Origin: Nitrospira_G sp035457545
GTDB lineage: Bacteria; Nitrospirota; Nitrospiria; Nitrospirales; Nitrospiraceae
Direction: 5' to 3'
Length of the DNA stretch: 13,716 nucleotides
Assembly: GCA_035457545.1 (NCBI GenBank)
Contig: DATIBM010000264.1
Coordinates: 1 to 13,716, forward strand
Shown here: in pieces, positions 1-7,140 of the stretch
How the letters are laid out: every line of letters starts with the position of its first letter
How positions within the stretch are numbered: the stretch's first letter is position 1
Translations under genes and position numbers: made by a program
The notes under the pieces: model-generated
What the model saw: only the letters and a program-made list of their open reading frames with translations
Databases searched by the model: none
What the model was told of the DNA's origin: nothing

Positions 1-401
1 ACTTCCTGGGGACCCTGGCGCTGGGGGAGCGCGAGGGAGATGCGCTCCAGATCGGCTTGGATCTGTACATCCATCTCGATCAACCGGGCCGCTATGTGAA
101 TCACTCCTGCCGTCCGAACGCGGGGATCGTCGAGGATCGCATCCTCGTGGCGCTGTCGCCGATCTTCTCTGACGATGAAATTTGCTACGACTATTCCACC
201 ACGATGAAGGAAGACCATTGGACCATGGCCTGTCTGTGCGGCAGCCCTGCCTGCCGGCGGGAGATCCGCGACTTCACGACCCTGTCGCCGGACCTTCAGC
301 AATGGTATCTTGGGCAGGGGATCGTCCAGCGATTCTTGACGCCGCAGCCGGCGACTGTGCCCCATGCCCAGCCCCTGTCCCTCCCAGAAGTATCGATCTG
401 A
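1..401 (+). CDS. SET-domain protein lysine methyltransferase-like protein, 3' part (5' end outside window)
   Basis: The frame is open from the left edge (first full codon at base 3) to a TGA at 399-401, so only the C-terminal ~132 residues are seen. They contain the SET signature NHSCRPNA, the downstream E-x-x-YDYS segment that supplies the active-site tyrosine in this family, and a post-SET CxCx4C motif (CLCGSPAC). In the family these cysteines, with the Cys of NHSC, bind zinc beside the S-adenosylmethionine site. Known role of the family: transfer of methyl groups to protein lysines. In bacteria the substrate is usually unknown and cannot be read here. A TTG at base 57 is in frame but is not a plausible start, because the SET fold begins upstream. 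The ~30 residues after the post-SET motif are Pro/Gln-rich and look unstructured. The following TPR gene overlaps its 3' end. Confidence 0.85.
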   Translation, partial: FLGTLALGEREGDALQIGLDLYIHLDQPGRYVNHSCRPNAGIVEDRILVALSPIFSDDEICYDYSTTMKEDHWTMACLCGSPACRREIRDFTTLSPDLQQWYLGQGIVQRFLTPQPATVPHAQPLSLPEVSI

Positions 402-1434
402 TTGTCCTGCCGCTCGTATCGCTGTCCCGCCCGTTATAGAACCCATCATAGACGTTTCCATCTCGAGCAGCCTGTATTGGACGCCGCTCATCCTGGCGGT
501 TGCCTTGATCTTGCCGTGCACCGTCCATGCAAGAGAGGAAAGGCCGTTCGACCGAGGGATCTCGATGCCCACGGAGAGCCGGCCTATCGACGGCCGTGAG
601 GTGGAAGCCAAGTCGAAGAATGATCTCGGCGTCGGGCTTCAGCAACAGGCTGAGCAGGGGCTCGATCCGGTTCGCAATTTGGAGCGGGCGTCGGCGCTGT
701 TCCAGGAGGCGCTCGCATTGCTCAGCGACCAGCGGGAATCGACCGTCTATGCGGGCATCTTGGCCAATGTGGGAACGACGGCGCGGTTGCTGGCCGAGCA
801 GGGCATCGACAGGCAGCCCAACCTGCTGAAGGCCGGCAGCGCGTTGCAAGAAGCCGCCGGGATTCACCAGCGGATGGGGAACGGAGCGGGCGTTGCGACG
901 GCATTAAACAGCTTGGGCCTGACCTATCGGCTCCTGGCCGAACAGGAGGAGGACCCGGCCGGCCACCTGCGCAAGTCCGAGGAGGCGCTTCGGATCGCGG
1001 CGGAACAATGGCACCGGCTTGGCCAGGAAGGAGGCCGCGCGTCGGCCCTGAATAACCTGGCGCTCACCTATCAGGTCATGGCGCAGCGGGGGATGGAGCC
1101 GGAGCGACTCCTGCAACAGGCGGTCGAAACCCTGCGTGAAGCGGCGCGACTCCGTGAGGCACAAGGGCTATGGCTTGGCTACGGGAGGGCGCAGGCCAAC
1201 CTCGGCACGACCTATCGTATGCTCGCGGAGCGGGGTCAGGATGCTCCGGTCCATTGGGAATCGGCGCGTGTGGCCTACGAGGAGGCCTGGCGGATTTTTC
1301 AAGCACTCGAGCGGACCAGTTACTTAGTCCCTCTCCGTGCCGAGTTGCAACAGGTGCTGGAGGCGCTGGTCAAGGCGGGCGTGGAGGTGGATCGCAACCG
1401 ATCGCGACTTGAGGAGCTGGAAGGCCTGCGATAA
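364..1434 (+). CDS. Exported TPR-like repeat protein (five 48-residue repeats)
   Basis: From the ATG at 364 the product is 356 aa. A hydrophobic core at residues ~41-51 ends in a signal-peptidase-like T-V-H-A site (cleavage after residue 56), so the protein is probably exported to the periplasm. The mature part is almost entirely five tandem helical repeats of exactly 48 residues, starting at residues 80, 128, 176, 224 and 272 (bases 601-1320). Consensus marks are A-L/N-x-L-G-x-T-Y near the start, LAEQG at the turn and a second Ala/Glu-rich helix. This is a TPR/SEL1-like solenoid, normally a protein-protein interaction scaffold. No catalytic domain is present. The start is uncertain: ATG 364 lacks a clear Shine-Dalgarno, overlaps the SET gene by 38 bases and gives an unusually long n-region. 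The only other in-frame choices near the signal are CTG/TTG codons. The overlap suggests co-transcription with the SET gene, whose partner or substrate it could be (inference). Confidence 0.75.
   Translation: MPSPCPSQKYRSDCPAARIAVPPVIEPIIDVSISSSLYWTPLILAVALILPCTVHAREERPFDRGISMPTESRPIDGREVEAKSKNDLGVGLQQQAEQGLDPVRNLERASALFQEALALLSDQRESTVYAGILANVGTTARLLAEQGIDRQPNLLKAGSALQEAAGIHQRMGNGAGVATALNSLGLTYRLLAEQEEDPAGHLRKSEEALRIAAEQWHRLGQEGGRASALNNLALTYQVMAQRGMEPERLLQQAVETLREAARLREAQGLWLGYGRAQANLGTTYRMLAERGQDAPVHWESARVAYEEAWRIFQALERTSYLVPLRAELQQVLEALVKAGVEVDRNRSRLEELEGLR
601..1320 (+). repeat. Five tandem 144-base (48-residue) TPR-like coding repeats
   Basis: Units begin at 601, 745, 889, 1033 and 1177, each exactly 144 bases, with no insertions or deletions between them. 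They are diverged at base level but share the protein pattern L-G-x-T/L-Y/A-x-x-L/M-A-E/Q-Q/R-G at unit positions 9-20 and a second helix around positions 28-42. The unit is longer than the canonical 34-residue TPR. Confidence 0.8.
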
Positions 1435-1466
1435 GTCGTTGGCCGAGAATCGGGCTGCTCTCACCT

Positions 1467-2975
1467 TCAAACTCCTCGCACCGCCGCGGGCGGCTCCTCG
1501 GTTATCATGTCGTCCGCTTCCGGCTCGGCCTGTTGGAAATAGTCCTTCACCGCCACCATCGCCCAGCAGTCGTCTTCGTTGTACTTGAGGATTCTCGTCA
1601 GCGCCGCTTCGTTGGACGGGTTGGCCAGGTATTCGTTGTACCAGGCGATCGAGTTGGCCCCGGAGGGGTCCGGGTCGCGCCATTTGAAGCCGATCAGCTT
1701 GGCAATCTGCTTGATGCCGTAGGAATAGGTCGGCCAGTCTGAATATTCCACGATCAGGTCGTGATAGAGGTCGAATTCTCTGGCTTCATAGGCGGCGAAC
1801 GGGCCAGGGTCGAGTTGATACTTCTCCATGAGATGCTTGAGCGTGGTCCGCTCTTTCGGCGAGTAGACGTAATACACGTCGTCCTCGGCGGCGGCGAGAA
1901 AATTCCAAAACGCCCGCACGGTCGACTCTTCCTCTTCCGGTTTCCTCGCCACGAAGTACTGAAACTTCGGGCGCCCCGTGCCTTCCTTGACCAGGAGCCC
2001 GAACAGATAGGTGAGCCCCTGCGTGGGATCGTCCTCGATGTCGAAGTACACTTCGCGTCTGCGCTGTGGGAACGTATAGCCTGGCCTGATCAACGGCAGG
2101 CCCGAAAGGCGAACCTGCGCACGGACCTTCATCCGTTGCAACGTGGCGGCGCCCATGCGCGGGATCTTCTTGGGCGGCTTCGTATAGGCGGCCACATCCA
2201 TGACGGCAATGTCTTCGATCGTGCGGAGCCCGGCCGCTTTGAGCGCGAACTTCTGCTTGCCGATGAAAAACAATCCGGTAGGATCCGACGTCTGGGTTAC
2301 CCATCGTTCGCAACGTTTGAACCAGGGGCACAACTGGCAGTGGCTGCCCAGGACCGGCTCGGAGGTGTCCTGTCCCAAGACCAGCCGGCGGGCCTGCTGG
2401 AGCGCTGCATCAAAGTCCTGCTGAAAGTCCTCCGGATCGAACTCTTCGGTTTCCTTGTCCACGTTGATGATGTGGGCAAGGGGAGTCAGGGTGCCCTGAA
2501 TCTTTTGGAGCAGCAGGCGATAGAAGAGCATCTGATAGGCGTAGTGGACTTTAAACTTCGTCTTCTTCTCGTCGCGCTCCTCCCAGCCCTTGCCGGCCTT
2601 GATGTCGATGGGTTCATAGAGGTATGGGCCGAGGCGCGACGCGCCGTCGCGTTTGACCAAGAGATCGGGCCGGCCGACCAAGTCTTCATCCTTCAAGCAG
2701 CCCTGATAGATGAGCGGAACTCCGTCGCGCATCAGGCGTAGGGTTTCCTCGGCGGCGACCTCCAACGGAAGGGCCTGTAAATCGGCGATCTGACCTTCTC
2801 CCAGCGTGGCGATGTATTGGCGCTCGGTCTGCAAGCCCAGTTCCCAGAGCAGCTTCACGAACGGGCTGACCTCGCTCTTCTCCTTCGGATCGCCGTTCGC
2901 GTCGAGGTACACCCGGTGCGCGCACTTGGTGAGGTTATAGAGATCGTTGGCGGTGATGGTGCCGGAACTGCTCAT
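1467..2975 (-). CDS. TM0106-family RecB-like nuclease with C-terminal RNase H-like domain
   Basis: 502 aa. The N-terminal half is a PD-(D/E)xK nuclease: GRPDLL with D104, then I-D124-I-K126, followed by the helix with Y147-Q148. C18 plus C213, C216 and C222 (HCQLCPWFKRC) match the four cysteines that hold an iron-sulfur cluster in Cas4/AddB-like RecB nucleases. Residues ~235-290 look like a helix-hairpin-helix DNA-binding linker. The C-terminal half is a ribonuclease H-like exonuclease fold with VYFDIEDDP (D312, E314), FDLYHDL (D402) and YNEDD (D468/D469). This two-nuclease layout is that of the TM0106 family, presumed to act on nucleic acid in the cytoplasm; its substrate is not established. 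The ATG at 2975 is preceded by no good Shine-Dalgarno. It converges on the TPR gene, with 32 bases between the stops and no clear terminator. No cas genes are nearby, so a CRISPR role is not supported. Confidence 0.85.
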   Translation of the reverse strand: MSSSGTITANDLYNLTKCAHRVYLDANGDPKEKSEVSPFVKLLWELGLQTERQYIATLGEGQIADLQALPLEVAAEETLRLMRDGVPLIYQGCLKDEDLVGRPDLLVKRDGASRLGPYLYEPIDIKAGKGWEERDEKKTKFKVHYAYQMLFYRLLLQKIQGTLTPLAHIINVDKETEEFDPEDFQQDFDAALQQARRLVLGQDTSEPVLGSHCQLCPWFKRCERWVTQTSDPTGLFFIGKQKFALKAAGLRTIEDIAVMDVAAYTKPPKKIPRMGAATLQRMKVRAQVRLSGLPLIRPGYTFPQRRREVYFDIEDDPTQGLTYLFGLLVKEGTGRPKFQYFVARKPEEEESTVRAFWNFLAAAEDDVYYVYSPKERTTLKHLMEKYQLDPGPFAAYEAREFDLYHDLIVEYSDWPTYSYGIKQIAKLIGFKWRDPDPSGANSIAWYNEYLANPSNEAALTRILKYNEDDCWAMVAVKDYFQQAEPEADDMITEEPPAAVRGV

Positions 2976-3091
2976 GGTCGGATGGCGAGCACCCTAGCAC
3001 AGAACGGGGGCAGGCACTAGAGTTGGAGATCGGCGGCAATCGCCACGGTGCGGGGCAAGATATGTCCGGCATCCGCCCGGAATGCCGCCTG

Positions 3092-3703
3092 CTAGAGATC
3101 GCGCTCGGCGGAAACCTGAAGCCCTCGATAGAGGTCAAGGACTCTGTCCACGTATTGCTGTGTGGAGGCCAAGGGGGGAATGCCCTCGTGACGGCTGACT
3201 CTTGTTTCGCCCGCATGGTAGGCGGCCAGGGCGAGCTCAAGATCGTCATTGAAGCGAACGAGCAGATAGCGCAACTGCAACGCGCCGCCTCGAATATTCT
3301 GGCTGGGATTCATCGGATCGGCGACCTGCCAGGAGAGCGCGGTTTCCGGCATCAGTTGCATGAGGCCGAGCGCCCCCTTTGGCGAAACGGCAAAGGGATT
3401 GAAGCTCGATTCGACTTGGATGACGGCGGCCAGAAGAGCCGGGTCGAGGCCGTACCACCGGGCATAATGTTCGATGATCGATTCAAACCGCGCGCGGAGG
3501 TCGGACGGCCTGAGCCCCGAGGGGGCTCCCCAGAAGCTCAGACGGGCCTGGTCGGTGATCGGCAGCACGACGAGGAGGGCCGTGGAGCAGAGGAGCATGA
3601 CAGCCAGCCCCCTCAGCCAAGGGTTCCGCCGACGGCGAGGAGCCCTCCGGCGGGCTCGGGGCTCTCGCAATTCGATGCCGTATGGCGTGAGATCGAACGG
3701 CAT
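3092..3703 (-). CDS. Membrane-anchored lytic transglycosylase (SLT domain)
   Basis: 203 aa. A strongly basic N-terminus (RARRRAPRRRR, residues 16-26) precedes one transmembrane segment (~30-49), giving an inside-positive signal anchor with the rest in the periplasm. The SLT domain fills residues ~70-195: catalytic glutamate E98 in QVESSFNP, then the GLMQLMP motif (113-119), the N-I-R-x-G motif (136-139), AYHAGE (161-166, where many relatives have AYNAG) and a Tyr near residue 184. The family cleaves the MurNAc-GlcNAc bond of peptidoglycan to give 1,6-anhydro ends, in wall turnover or in opening the wall for large complexes. There is no lipobox at the TM segment, so a plain anchor is likelier than a lipoprotein. 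It lies 116 bases upstream of the TM0106 gene on the same strand; co-transcription is possible but not shown. Confidence 0.88.
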   Translation of the reverse strand: MPFDLTPYGIELREPRARRRAPRRRRNPWLRGLAVMLLCSTALLVVLPITDQARLSFWGAPSGLRPSDLRARFESIIEHYARWYGLDPALLAAVIQVESSFNPFAVSPKGALGLMQLMPETALSWQVADPMNPSQNIRGGALQLRYLLVRFNDDLELALAAYHAGETRVSRHEGIPPLASTQQYVDRVLDLYRGLQVSAERDL

Positions 3704-3785
3704 GGGGAGTTTCCATCAAAAGGAGCAAAAAAAAGAAGCAACACGCAGGAGGGTGATCACGACCATCCGCCCCTGTGGCCCCATT

Positions 3786-3814
3786 ACCCTACTTCCAGAC
3801 GAAGATTCTTTCAA
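3786..3814 (-). promoter_or_regulatory. Possible sigma70-type promoter for the lytic transglycosylase gene
   Basis: On the - strand TTGAAA (3809-3814) is followed after 17 bases by TAGGGT (3786-3791). The -35 matches five of six consensus bases, the -10 only three. It lies about 80 bases before the ATG. The leader in between carries a run of eight T (A8 at 3727-3734 on the + strand) and an 8-base palindrome GTGATCAC at 3753-3760. Weak evidence, based on spacing and the -35 only. Confidence 0.25.
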
Positions 3815-3945
3815 GTCATAGCAAATCTCGTTCCGCTATTCTACACCGCCTCCATATTCCAGGATGGCTCAGAGCCTCTGATCCTAATCCAGTTCACATT
3901 CGTCATCAATGTCGCTGCAGCGGCACACGGTTGAACGGGGGCGCG

Positions 3946-3971
3946 CTTTCAAGGCCTAGCCACCTTGAAAG
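3946..3971. repeat. Perfect 9-base inverted repeat, 8-base loop (hairpin A)
   Basis: CTTTCAAGG (3946-3954) and CCTTGAAAG (3963-3971) are exact reverse complements separated by CCTAGCCA. No T-tract follows on either strand, so a simple intrinsic terminator is not supported. It could be a processing or stabilising hairpin at the hsdM 3' end, a protein-binding dyad, or a recombinase-like core. These are alternatives, not conclusions. Confidence 0.6.
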
Positions 3972-3992
3972 AAAAGGGCGCCATTCTTTCAA
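3965..3992. repeat. Perfect 9-base inverted repeat, 10-base loop (hairpin B, competes with hairpin A)
   Basis: TTGAAAGAA (3965-3973) and TTCTTTCAA (3984-3992) are exact reverse complements. The left arm uses the same TTGAAAG (3965-3971) that closes hairpin A, so only one of the two can form at a time. GGGCG (3976-3980) can also pair with CGCCC (3993-3997). Confidence 0.6.
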
Positions 3993-4000
3993 CGCCCGGA

Positions 4001-4034
4001 GGACTTTGCAAGGGCGCTTTCAAAGCCGGAGTCC
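4001..4034. repeat. Third imperfect inverted repeat next to hsdM stop
   Basis: GGACTTTG (4001-4008) can pair with CAAAG (4021-4025) and AGTCC (4030-4034) with a CCGG bulge. The loop contains another GGGCGCTTTCAA unit (4012-4023). It begins 27 bases beyond the hsdM stop in the direction of hsdM transcription and has no T-tract. Confidence 0.4.
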
Positions 4035-4061
4035 TATTTGCTATTGGAGCCTGGAGGAGTA

Positions 4062-5837
4062 TTAGAGCTTCTCGCCGAAGGCTGTATCCGATGGATTCTC
4101 GGAACCAACCAATCGCAATTGCGCCAAAGCTGCGGCAACATCCCGGCCTTTTGCTTCAATCAGATCCAAGAGTTGCTCGGGCGTGCGCGTATCCTCGGTG
4201 CTCTTGGCGTTCGGATTCACAGCCTTGAGGTCGAACGCCGCATCTTCAATGGTCTGGGCCTGAGCATTCACATCACGGGCGGATCGCTCTGCTTCGCTGA
4301 TCTTGCGAAGGACGGTTTCCATCTCAAAGCTATCGGGTTCCTGAGCCTTTTTCAGATCCTTCAACCGTTCACGATGCTGTAGGGCTTCTGCAGCTAACGT
4401 CTCCGCCCGCTTGCGGAGGGGCTCGGCCTGCTGCCTGGCTGCTGCGCGCCGAGCAGCAATGTCCAGGGTCCAACTCCGGTCACTGTCCCCGCGTGTGGGT
4501 AGGAGACCAAAGAAATCTGTGAAGTGCTCCAACTTGAACGGATGCTTTTTGCCGACCTTGATGTCCGAGAGATCGTAGTACCAGATCTTTTCAGTCGGCT
4601 TGCCTTTCGTGAAGAAGAGGAGATTGGTTTTCACTCCCGCGCCAGCCGCCGTGAAGACACCGCCCGGCAGGCTCACGATGCACCAAAGGTCGCACTCGTC
4701 CAGGAGTTTGCGTTTGGTCTGGACAAAGGCGGTCTCGTTGGTGCGGAACAGCACTCCCTCATCGATCACGATGCCGCAGCGGCCGTCCGTCTTCAGACTG
4801 TCAATGACGTGCTGTAGGAAGAGGACCTGGGTGGCGCCTGTCTTGTAAGCGAATCGGGTTTGCGCGTCTTTGCCTTCCTTTCCGCCGAACGGGGGATTCA
4901 TCAGGATGACATCGTGCAACGTCGGGGCTTCAACGAAGAGGCCGCCATACGTCTCCGCGCCCGTCAGCGCATTGCCGTGCCAGATGTGCGGCTCATCGAT
5001 ATTGTGCAGCACCAGGTTAGCCAGACCGATGGGATAGATGGCGTTGTCCTTCTCGCGCCCGTAAAAGGTGTGACGCTTGAGCGTCTCCAACTGATCGGCG
5101 GATCGAATGTTGGCATTGTTCGGGCCGGCCATATGCTCGAACGCCTGTGCGAGAAAGCCCCCGGTTCCGCAGCCCGGGTCGTAGACCGTTTCGCCGATCT
5201 TCGGAGCGACCACCTTCACCATTGCCCGGATGATCTCGCGCGGGGTGAAAAATTGGCCTCCATCGTTGCCCTTTTCTCCCATCTTGAGGAGCAAGCCTTC
5301 ATAGACCTGCGAGAGGGTAAACACGTGGGTGGGGTCCACGGTCTCGGCGCTAATCTCGTGAACCTTGTCGAGCACGTCGAGGAGATTGCGTTCCGTGTCG
5401 ATGCGGGTCCGGTCCACTCCCGAGAAGATCTCGCTGAGCACTTTCTGGCGAGGCGTGGCGTTGGGGCGCTCGCGGAGCTTCTTGAGATGAGGGATCAGTT
5501 CGCCGTTCACGAAGCCGAAGAATGCTCCGGAAGCCCCGTTCTGCAGCTCGGTCCGTTTCCAACCGTCCGGCGCGGCCCAATCCTGCCACCGGTAGGGTTT
5601 GTCGAGGGAAAGTGTGAACGGGGCGCCGACCGCTTCGGCCTCTTCAGATTCGCGAGCCTCCCGCTCGTCCAGGATGCGAAGGAACAGAATCCAGGTCAGC
5701 TCGGGGACGTACTGCAACGCGCCGGCGCAGTTCGACCGGCGCATGATGTCGCAGATGCTCTTGATGGCGCCGTTCACCGATTGCTGCGTGGCCAGGCGCT
5801 TGCCGTTCCCGTTGCCGTTCTTACGACTTCTGGCCAT
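4062..5837 (-). CDS. hsdM: Type I restriction-modification DNA methyltransferase subunit HsdM
   Basis: 591 aa. An N-terminal helical region (~14-165) precedes the methylase core. QFFTPR (195-200) precedes motif I, DPGCGTGGF (220-228), which binds S-adenosylmethionine. Motif IV is NPPF (314-317), the mark of N6-adenine methylases. An Ala/Glu/Arg-rich segment (~460-535) looks coiled-coil and may contact HsdS. With HsdS it methylates adenine on both strands of a bipartite site, protecting host DNA. Start: ATG at 5837 has AAGGAG (5847-5852 on the + strand map) nine bases upstream and lies one base past the hsdS stop. The frame is open to an ATG at 5900, but that lies inside hsdS and lacks this support. 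It is the last gene of the operon; hairpins follow its TAA. The Gly/Asn/Lys-rich N-terminus (residues 6-13) is probably disordered. Confidence 0.95.
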   Translation of the reverse strand: MARSRKNGNGNGKRLATQQSVNGAIKSICDIMRRSNCAGALQYVPELTWILFLRILDEREARESEEAEAVGAPFTLSLDKPYRWQDWAAPDGWKRTELQNGASGAFFGFVNGELIPHLKKLRERPNATPRQKVLSEIFSGVDRTRIDTERNLLDVLDKVHEISAETVDPTHVFTLSQVYEGLLLKMGEKGNDGGQFFTPREIIRAMVKVVAPKIGETVYDPGCGTGGFLAQAFEHMAGPNNANIRSADQLETLKRHTFYGREKDNAIYPIGLANLVLHNIDEPHIWHGNALTGAETYGGLFVEAPTLHDVILMNPPFGGKEGKDAQTRFAYKTGATQVLFLQHVIDSLKTDGRCGIVIDEGVLFRTNETAFVQTKRKLLDECDLWCIVSLPGGVFTAAGAGVKTNLLFFTKGKPTEKIWYYDLSDIKVGKKHPFKLEHFTDFFGLLPTRGDSDRSWTLDIAARRAAARQQAEPLRKRAETLAAEALQHRERLKDLKKAQEPDSFEMETVLRKISEAERSARDVNAQAQTIEDAAFDLKAVNPNAKSTEDTRTPEQLLDLIEAKGRDVAAALAQLRLVGSENPSDTAFGEKL

Positions 5838-5838
5838 G

Positions 5839-7140
5839 TCACACGGCTCCTTGGAACGCGTGGCGAAGTAGGGCGGCCGGCAGGGCGTTGATCGCGGCAA
5901 GTTGGGCGTCGAGCGCTTTTCGGGTCTGTTCGACAGCGGTCATCTGTTCGGAAAGCCGGGCTGCAACGGAGTGTTGTTCAGAAAGATGCGGAACAGGTAT
6001 TTCAAGCTCTTCTACCTTGTTGACGCTCAAAGTATAAAGGCCGGTTGTCGTTTTTGCTTTCTCGAGCATCTGGGCTCTACCGTCATTGCTGTTGAGGTAA
6101 AGGCTGATGAACTCCGAGTCAACCTTCGAAACATCGAATCGAACTCGTATCACGTGGTTCTGATGTATACAGTCCTCAATTTCATTATTGAAGATAGCAT
6201 TGCGTCCGATATGGTCACGACTTCCATTGCCCTCGACGACCAGTAGGTCTCCCTTTTGCAGACGGCAACGCTCCAACTCATTCGGCGTGATTTCAAACCG
6301 CTCAATATTAGTTAGATCGAGCCAACCCCGTTGCACGTTTCGAACTGTTAAGAAGGGACGGTGAAAGACTGAAGGCGCTCTACTTGGGGACTTCTGAATC
6401 CCACCGGCCACGCTAGAAACTTCATGAATCGGTTTCTTCGGCCATTGTTGAGCCACAACACTGTTGAAGACAGCCCGGAGGAAGGAAGCGGGCAGTTGCT
6501 TGGCTGCGTCGAGCTGGGCTTCGGCTGCAGCACGGGCCTTCTCCACGCTCGCCATCTGTTCGTTCAAGATGCCCGCGATGCGCTTCTGCTCGGCAAGAGG
6601 AGGAAGTGGAAGCCGCAATTGTAAGAGATAATCTTCGGGGACTCTCTGTTGGCCTACTGAACCAGAGAAGTAAGCTGTCGCTTCCTCTAGAACCCTGGGT
6701 TGCAGAATAAACCGAAGAATCCACTCGGATATGATTCCTTCCCTTGGACGGAGAACGTGAAACTCGGTGGAGCCAAAACCAACGCCATTAAGCAACCCTC
6801 TGGCAATGGCGTGCTTCCCGTTCTGCATACACGGTGTGATTTTGGCAAAGAGAACATCTCCTTCCCTAAAATATGTATATCCCTTCCGGACCTCACGGAA
6901 CTGCCTTTGCTCGGGGCGCTTGATACCCCCTCCGCCTTCTTCGACCGCGGACATCGGAATAAACGTGGTTAAAGCGATTTCTTCTCGTCTTAGCTCGGGT
7001 CGGCGAGGGTTGAGGTCGCACACCTCTCTCAACTGTACCCACCGCCAACCGTCGGGGAGTGGCCGGTCCTTGCTGCCGCGCGAGCAGGCGTCTGTCGCTC
7101 CTGTGGGTCCGGTTTGATCCGGCAGACCTCGGTCACTCAT
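5839..7140 (-). CDS. hsdS: Type I restriction-modification specificity subunit HsdS
   Basis: 433 aa, the full length for a two-domain HsdS. Order: target-recognition domain 1 (~28-175), first conserved spacer helix (~176-228, with PLPPLAEQKRIAGIL), target-recognition domain 2 (~232-380), second conserved helix (~381-431, with IPVPHLSEQHSVAARL). The two helices are repeats of each other and set the gap between the half-sites. Each recognition domain reads one half of a bipartite sequence and docks an HsdM. Start: ATG at 7140 overlaps the previous gene's TGA as ATGA and has CGGAG seven bases upstream. The frame extends to 7326 but the extra 62 residues look non-coding (Arg/Pro/Ser-rich) and lie within the upstream gene. 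Counted lines inside both recognition domains (6001-6060, 6121-6180, 6841-6900) are only 42-43% GC, typical of frequently exchanged domains. The recognised sequence cannot be predicted by reading. Confidence 0.95.
   Translation of the reverse strand: MSDRGLPDQTGPTGATDACSRGSKDRPLPDGWRWVQLREVCDLNPRRPELRREEIALTTFIPMSAVEEGGGGIKRPEQRQFREVRKGYTYFREGDVLFAKITPCMQNGKHAIARGLLNGVGFGSTEFHVLRPREGIISEWILRFILQPRVLEEATAYFSGSVGQQRVPEDYLLQLRLPLPPLAEQKRIAGILNEQMASVEKARAAAEAQLDAAKQLPASFLRAVFNSVVAQQWPKKPIHEVSSVAGGIQKSPSRAPSVFHRPFLTVRNVQRGWLDLTNIERFEITPNELERCRLQKGDLLVVEGNGSRDHIGRNAIFNNEIEDCIHQNHVIRVRFDVSKVDSEFISLYLNSNDGRAQMLEKAKTTTGLYTLSVNKVEELEIPVPHLSEQHSVAARLSEQMTAVEQTRKALDAQLAAINALPAALLRHAFQGAV

Larger units (their letters stand above)
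3704..4061. other. Gene-free spacer between lytic transglycosylase gene and hsdM
   Basis: This is the only stretch over 300 bases without a supported gene. Apparent reading frames across it have no start site or family features. Its GC (lines of about 42-50%) is like that of the restriction operon rather than the left flank. It contains the possible transglycosylase promoter, an A8 run and, in the half next to hsdM, a cluster of CTTTCAA/TTGAAAG arms. No RNA gene or insertion sequence is recognisable. Confidence 0.6.

Noticed and set aside
1761..2741. 326-codon open frame on the + strand
   Set aside because: It is antisense to the TM0106 nuclease gene, whose product has clear catalytic motifs. 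The + frame shows no domain pattern and arises from high-GC codon bias.
3722..3737. A8 run read as a - strand intrinsic terminator for hsdM
   Set aside because: No GC-rich stem directly precedes the T run on the - strand. The nearby GTGATCAC palindrome has no loop. The run lies in the likely leader of the transglycosylase gene.
3023..3934. 303-codon open frame on the + strand covering the transglycosylase gene
   Set aside because: Antisense to a convincing SLT-domain gene and running into the repeat-rich spacer. No start site or family features.
3946..3971. Attachment site of a tyrosine recombinase
   Set aside because: 9-base arms around an 8-base spacer look like a core site, but there is no integrase in the window and no second copy near the right edge of the low-GC block. 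Kept only as one option in the finding.
3808..4023. CRISPR array from recurring CTTTCAA
   Set aside because: Copies are only 7-10 bases, in both orientations, with irregular spacing (40 and 31 bases between successive copies in the main cluster). There are no repeat-spacer units and no cas genes.
4860..5891. 343-codon open frame on the + strand
   Set aside because: Antisense to hsdM, which has motif I and NPPF in the opposite frame. No recognisable protein features.
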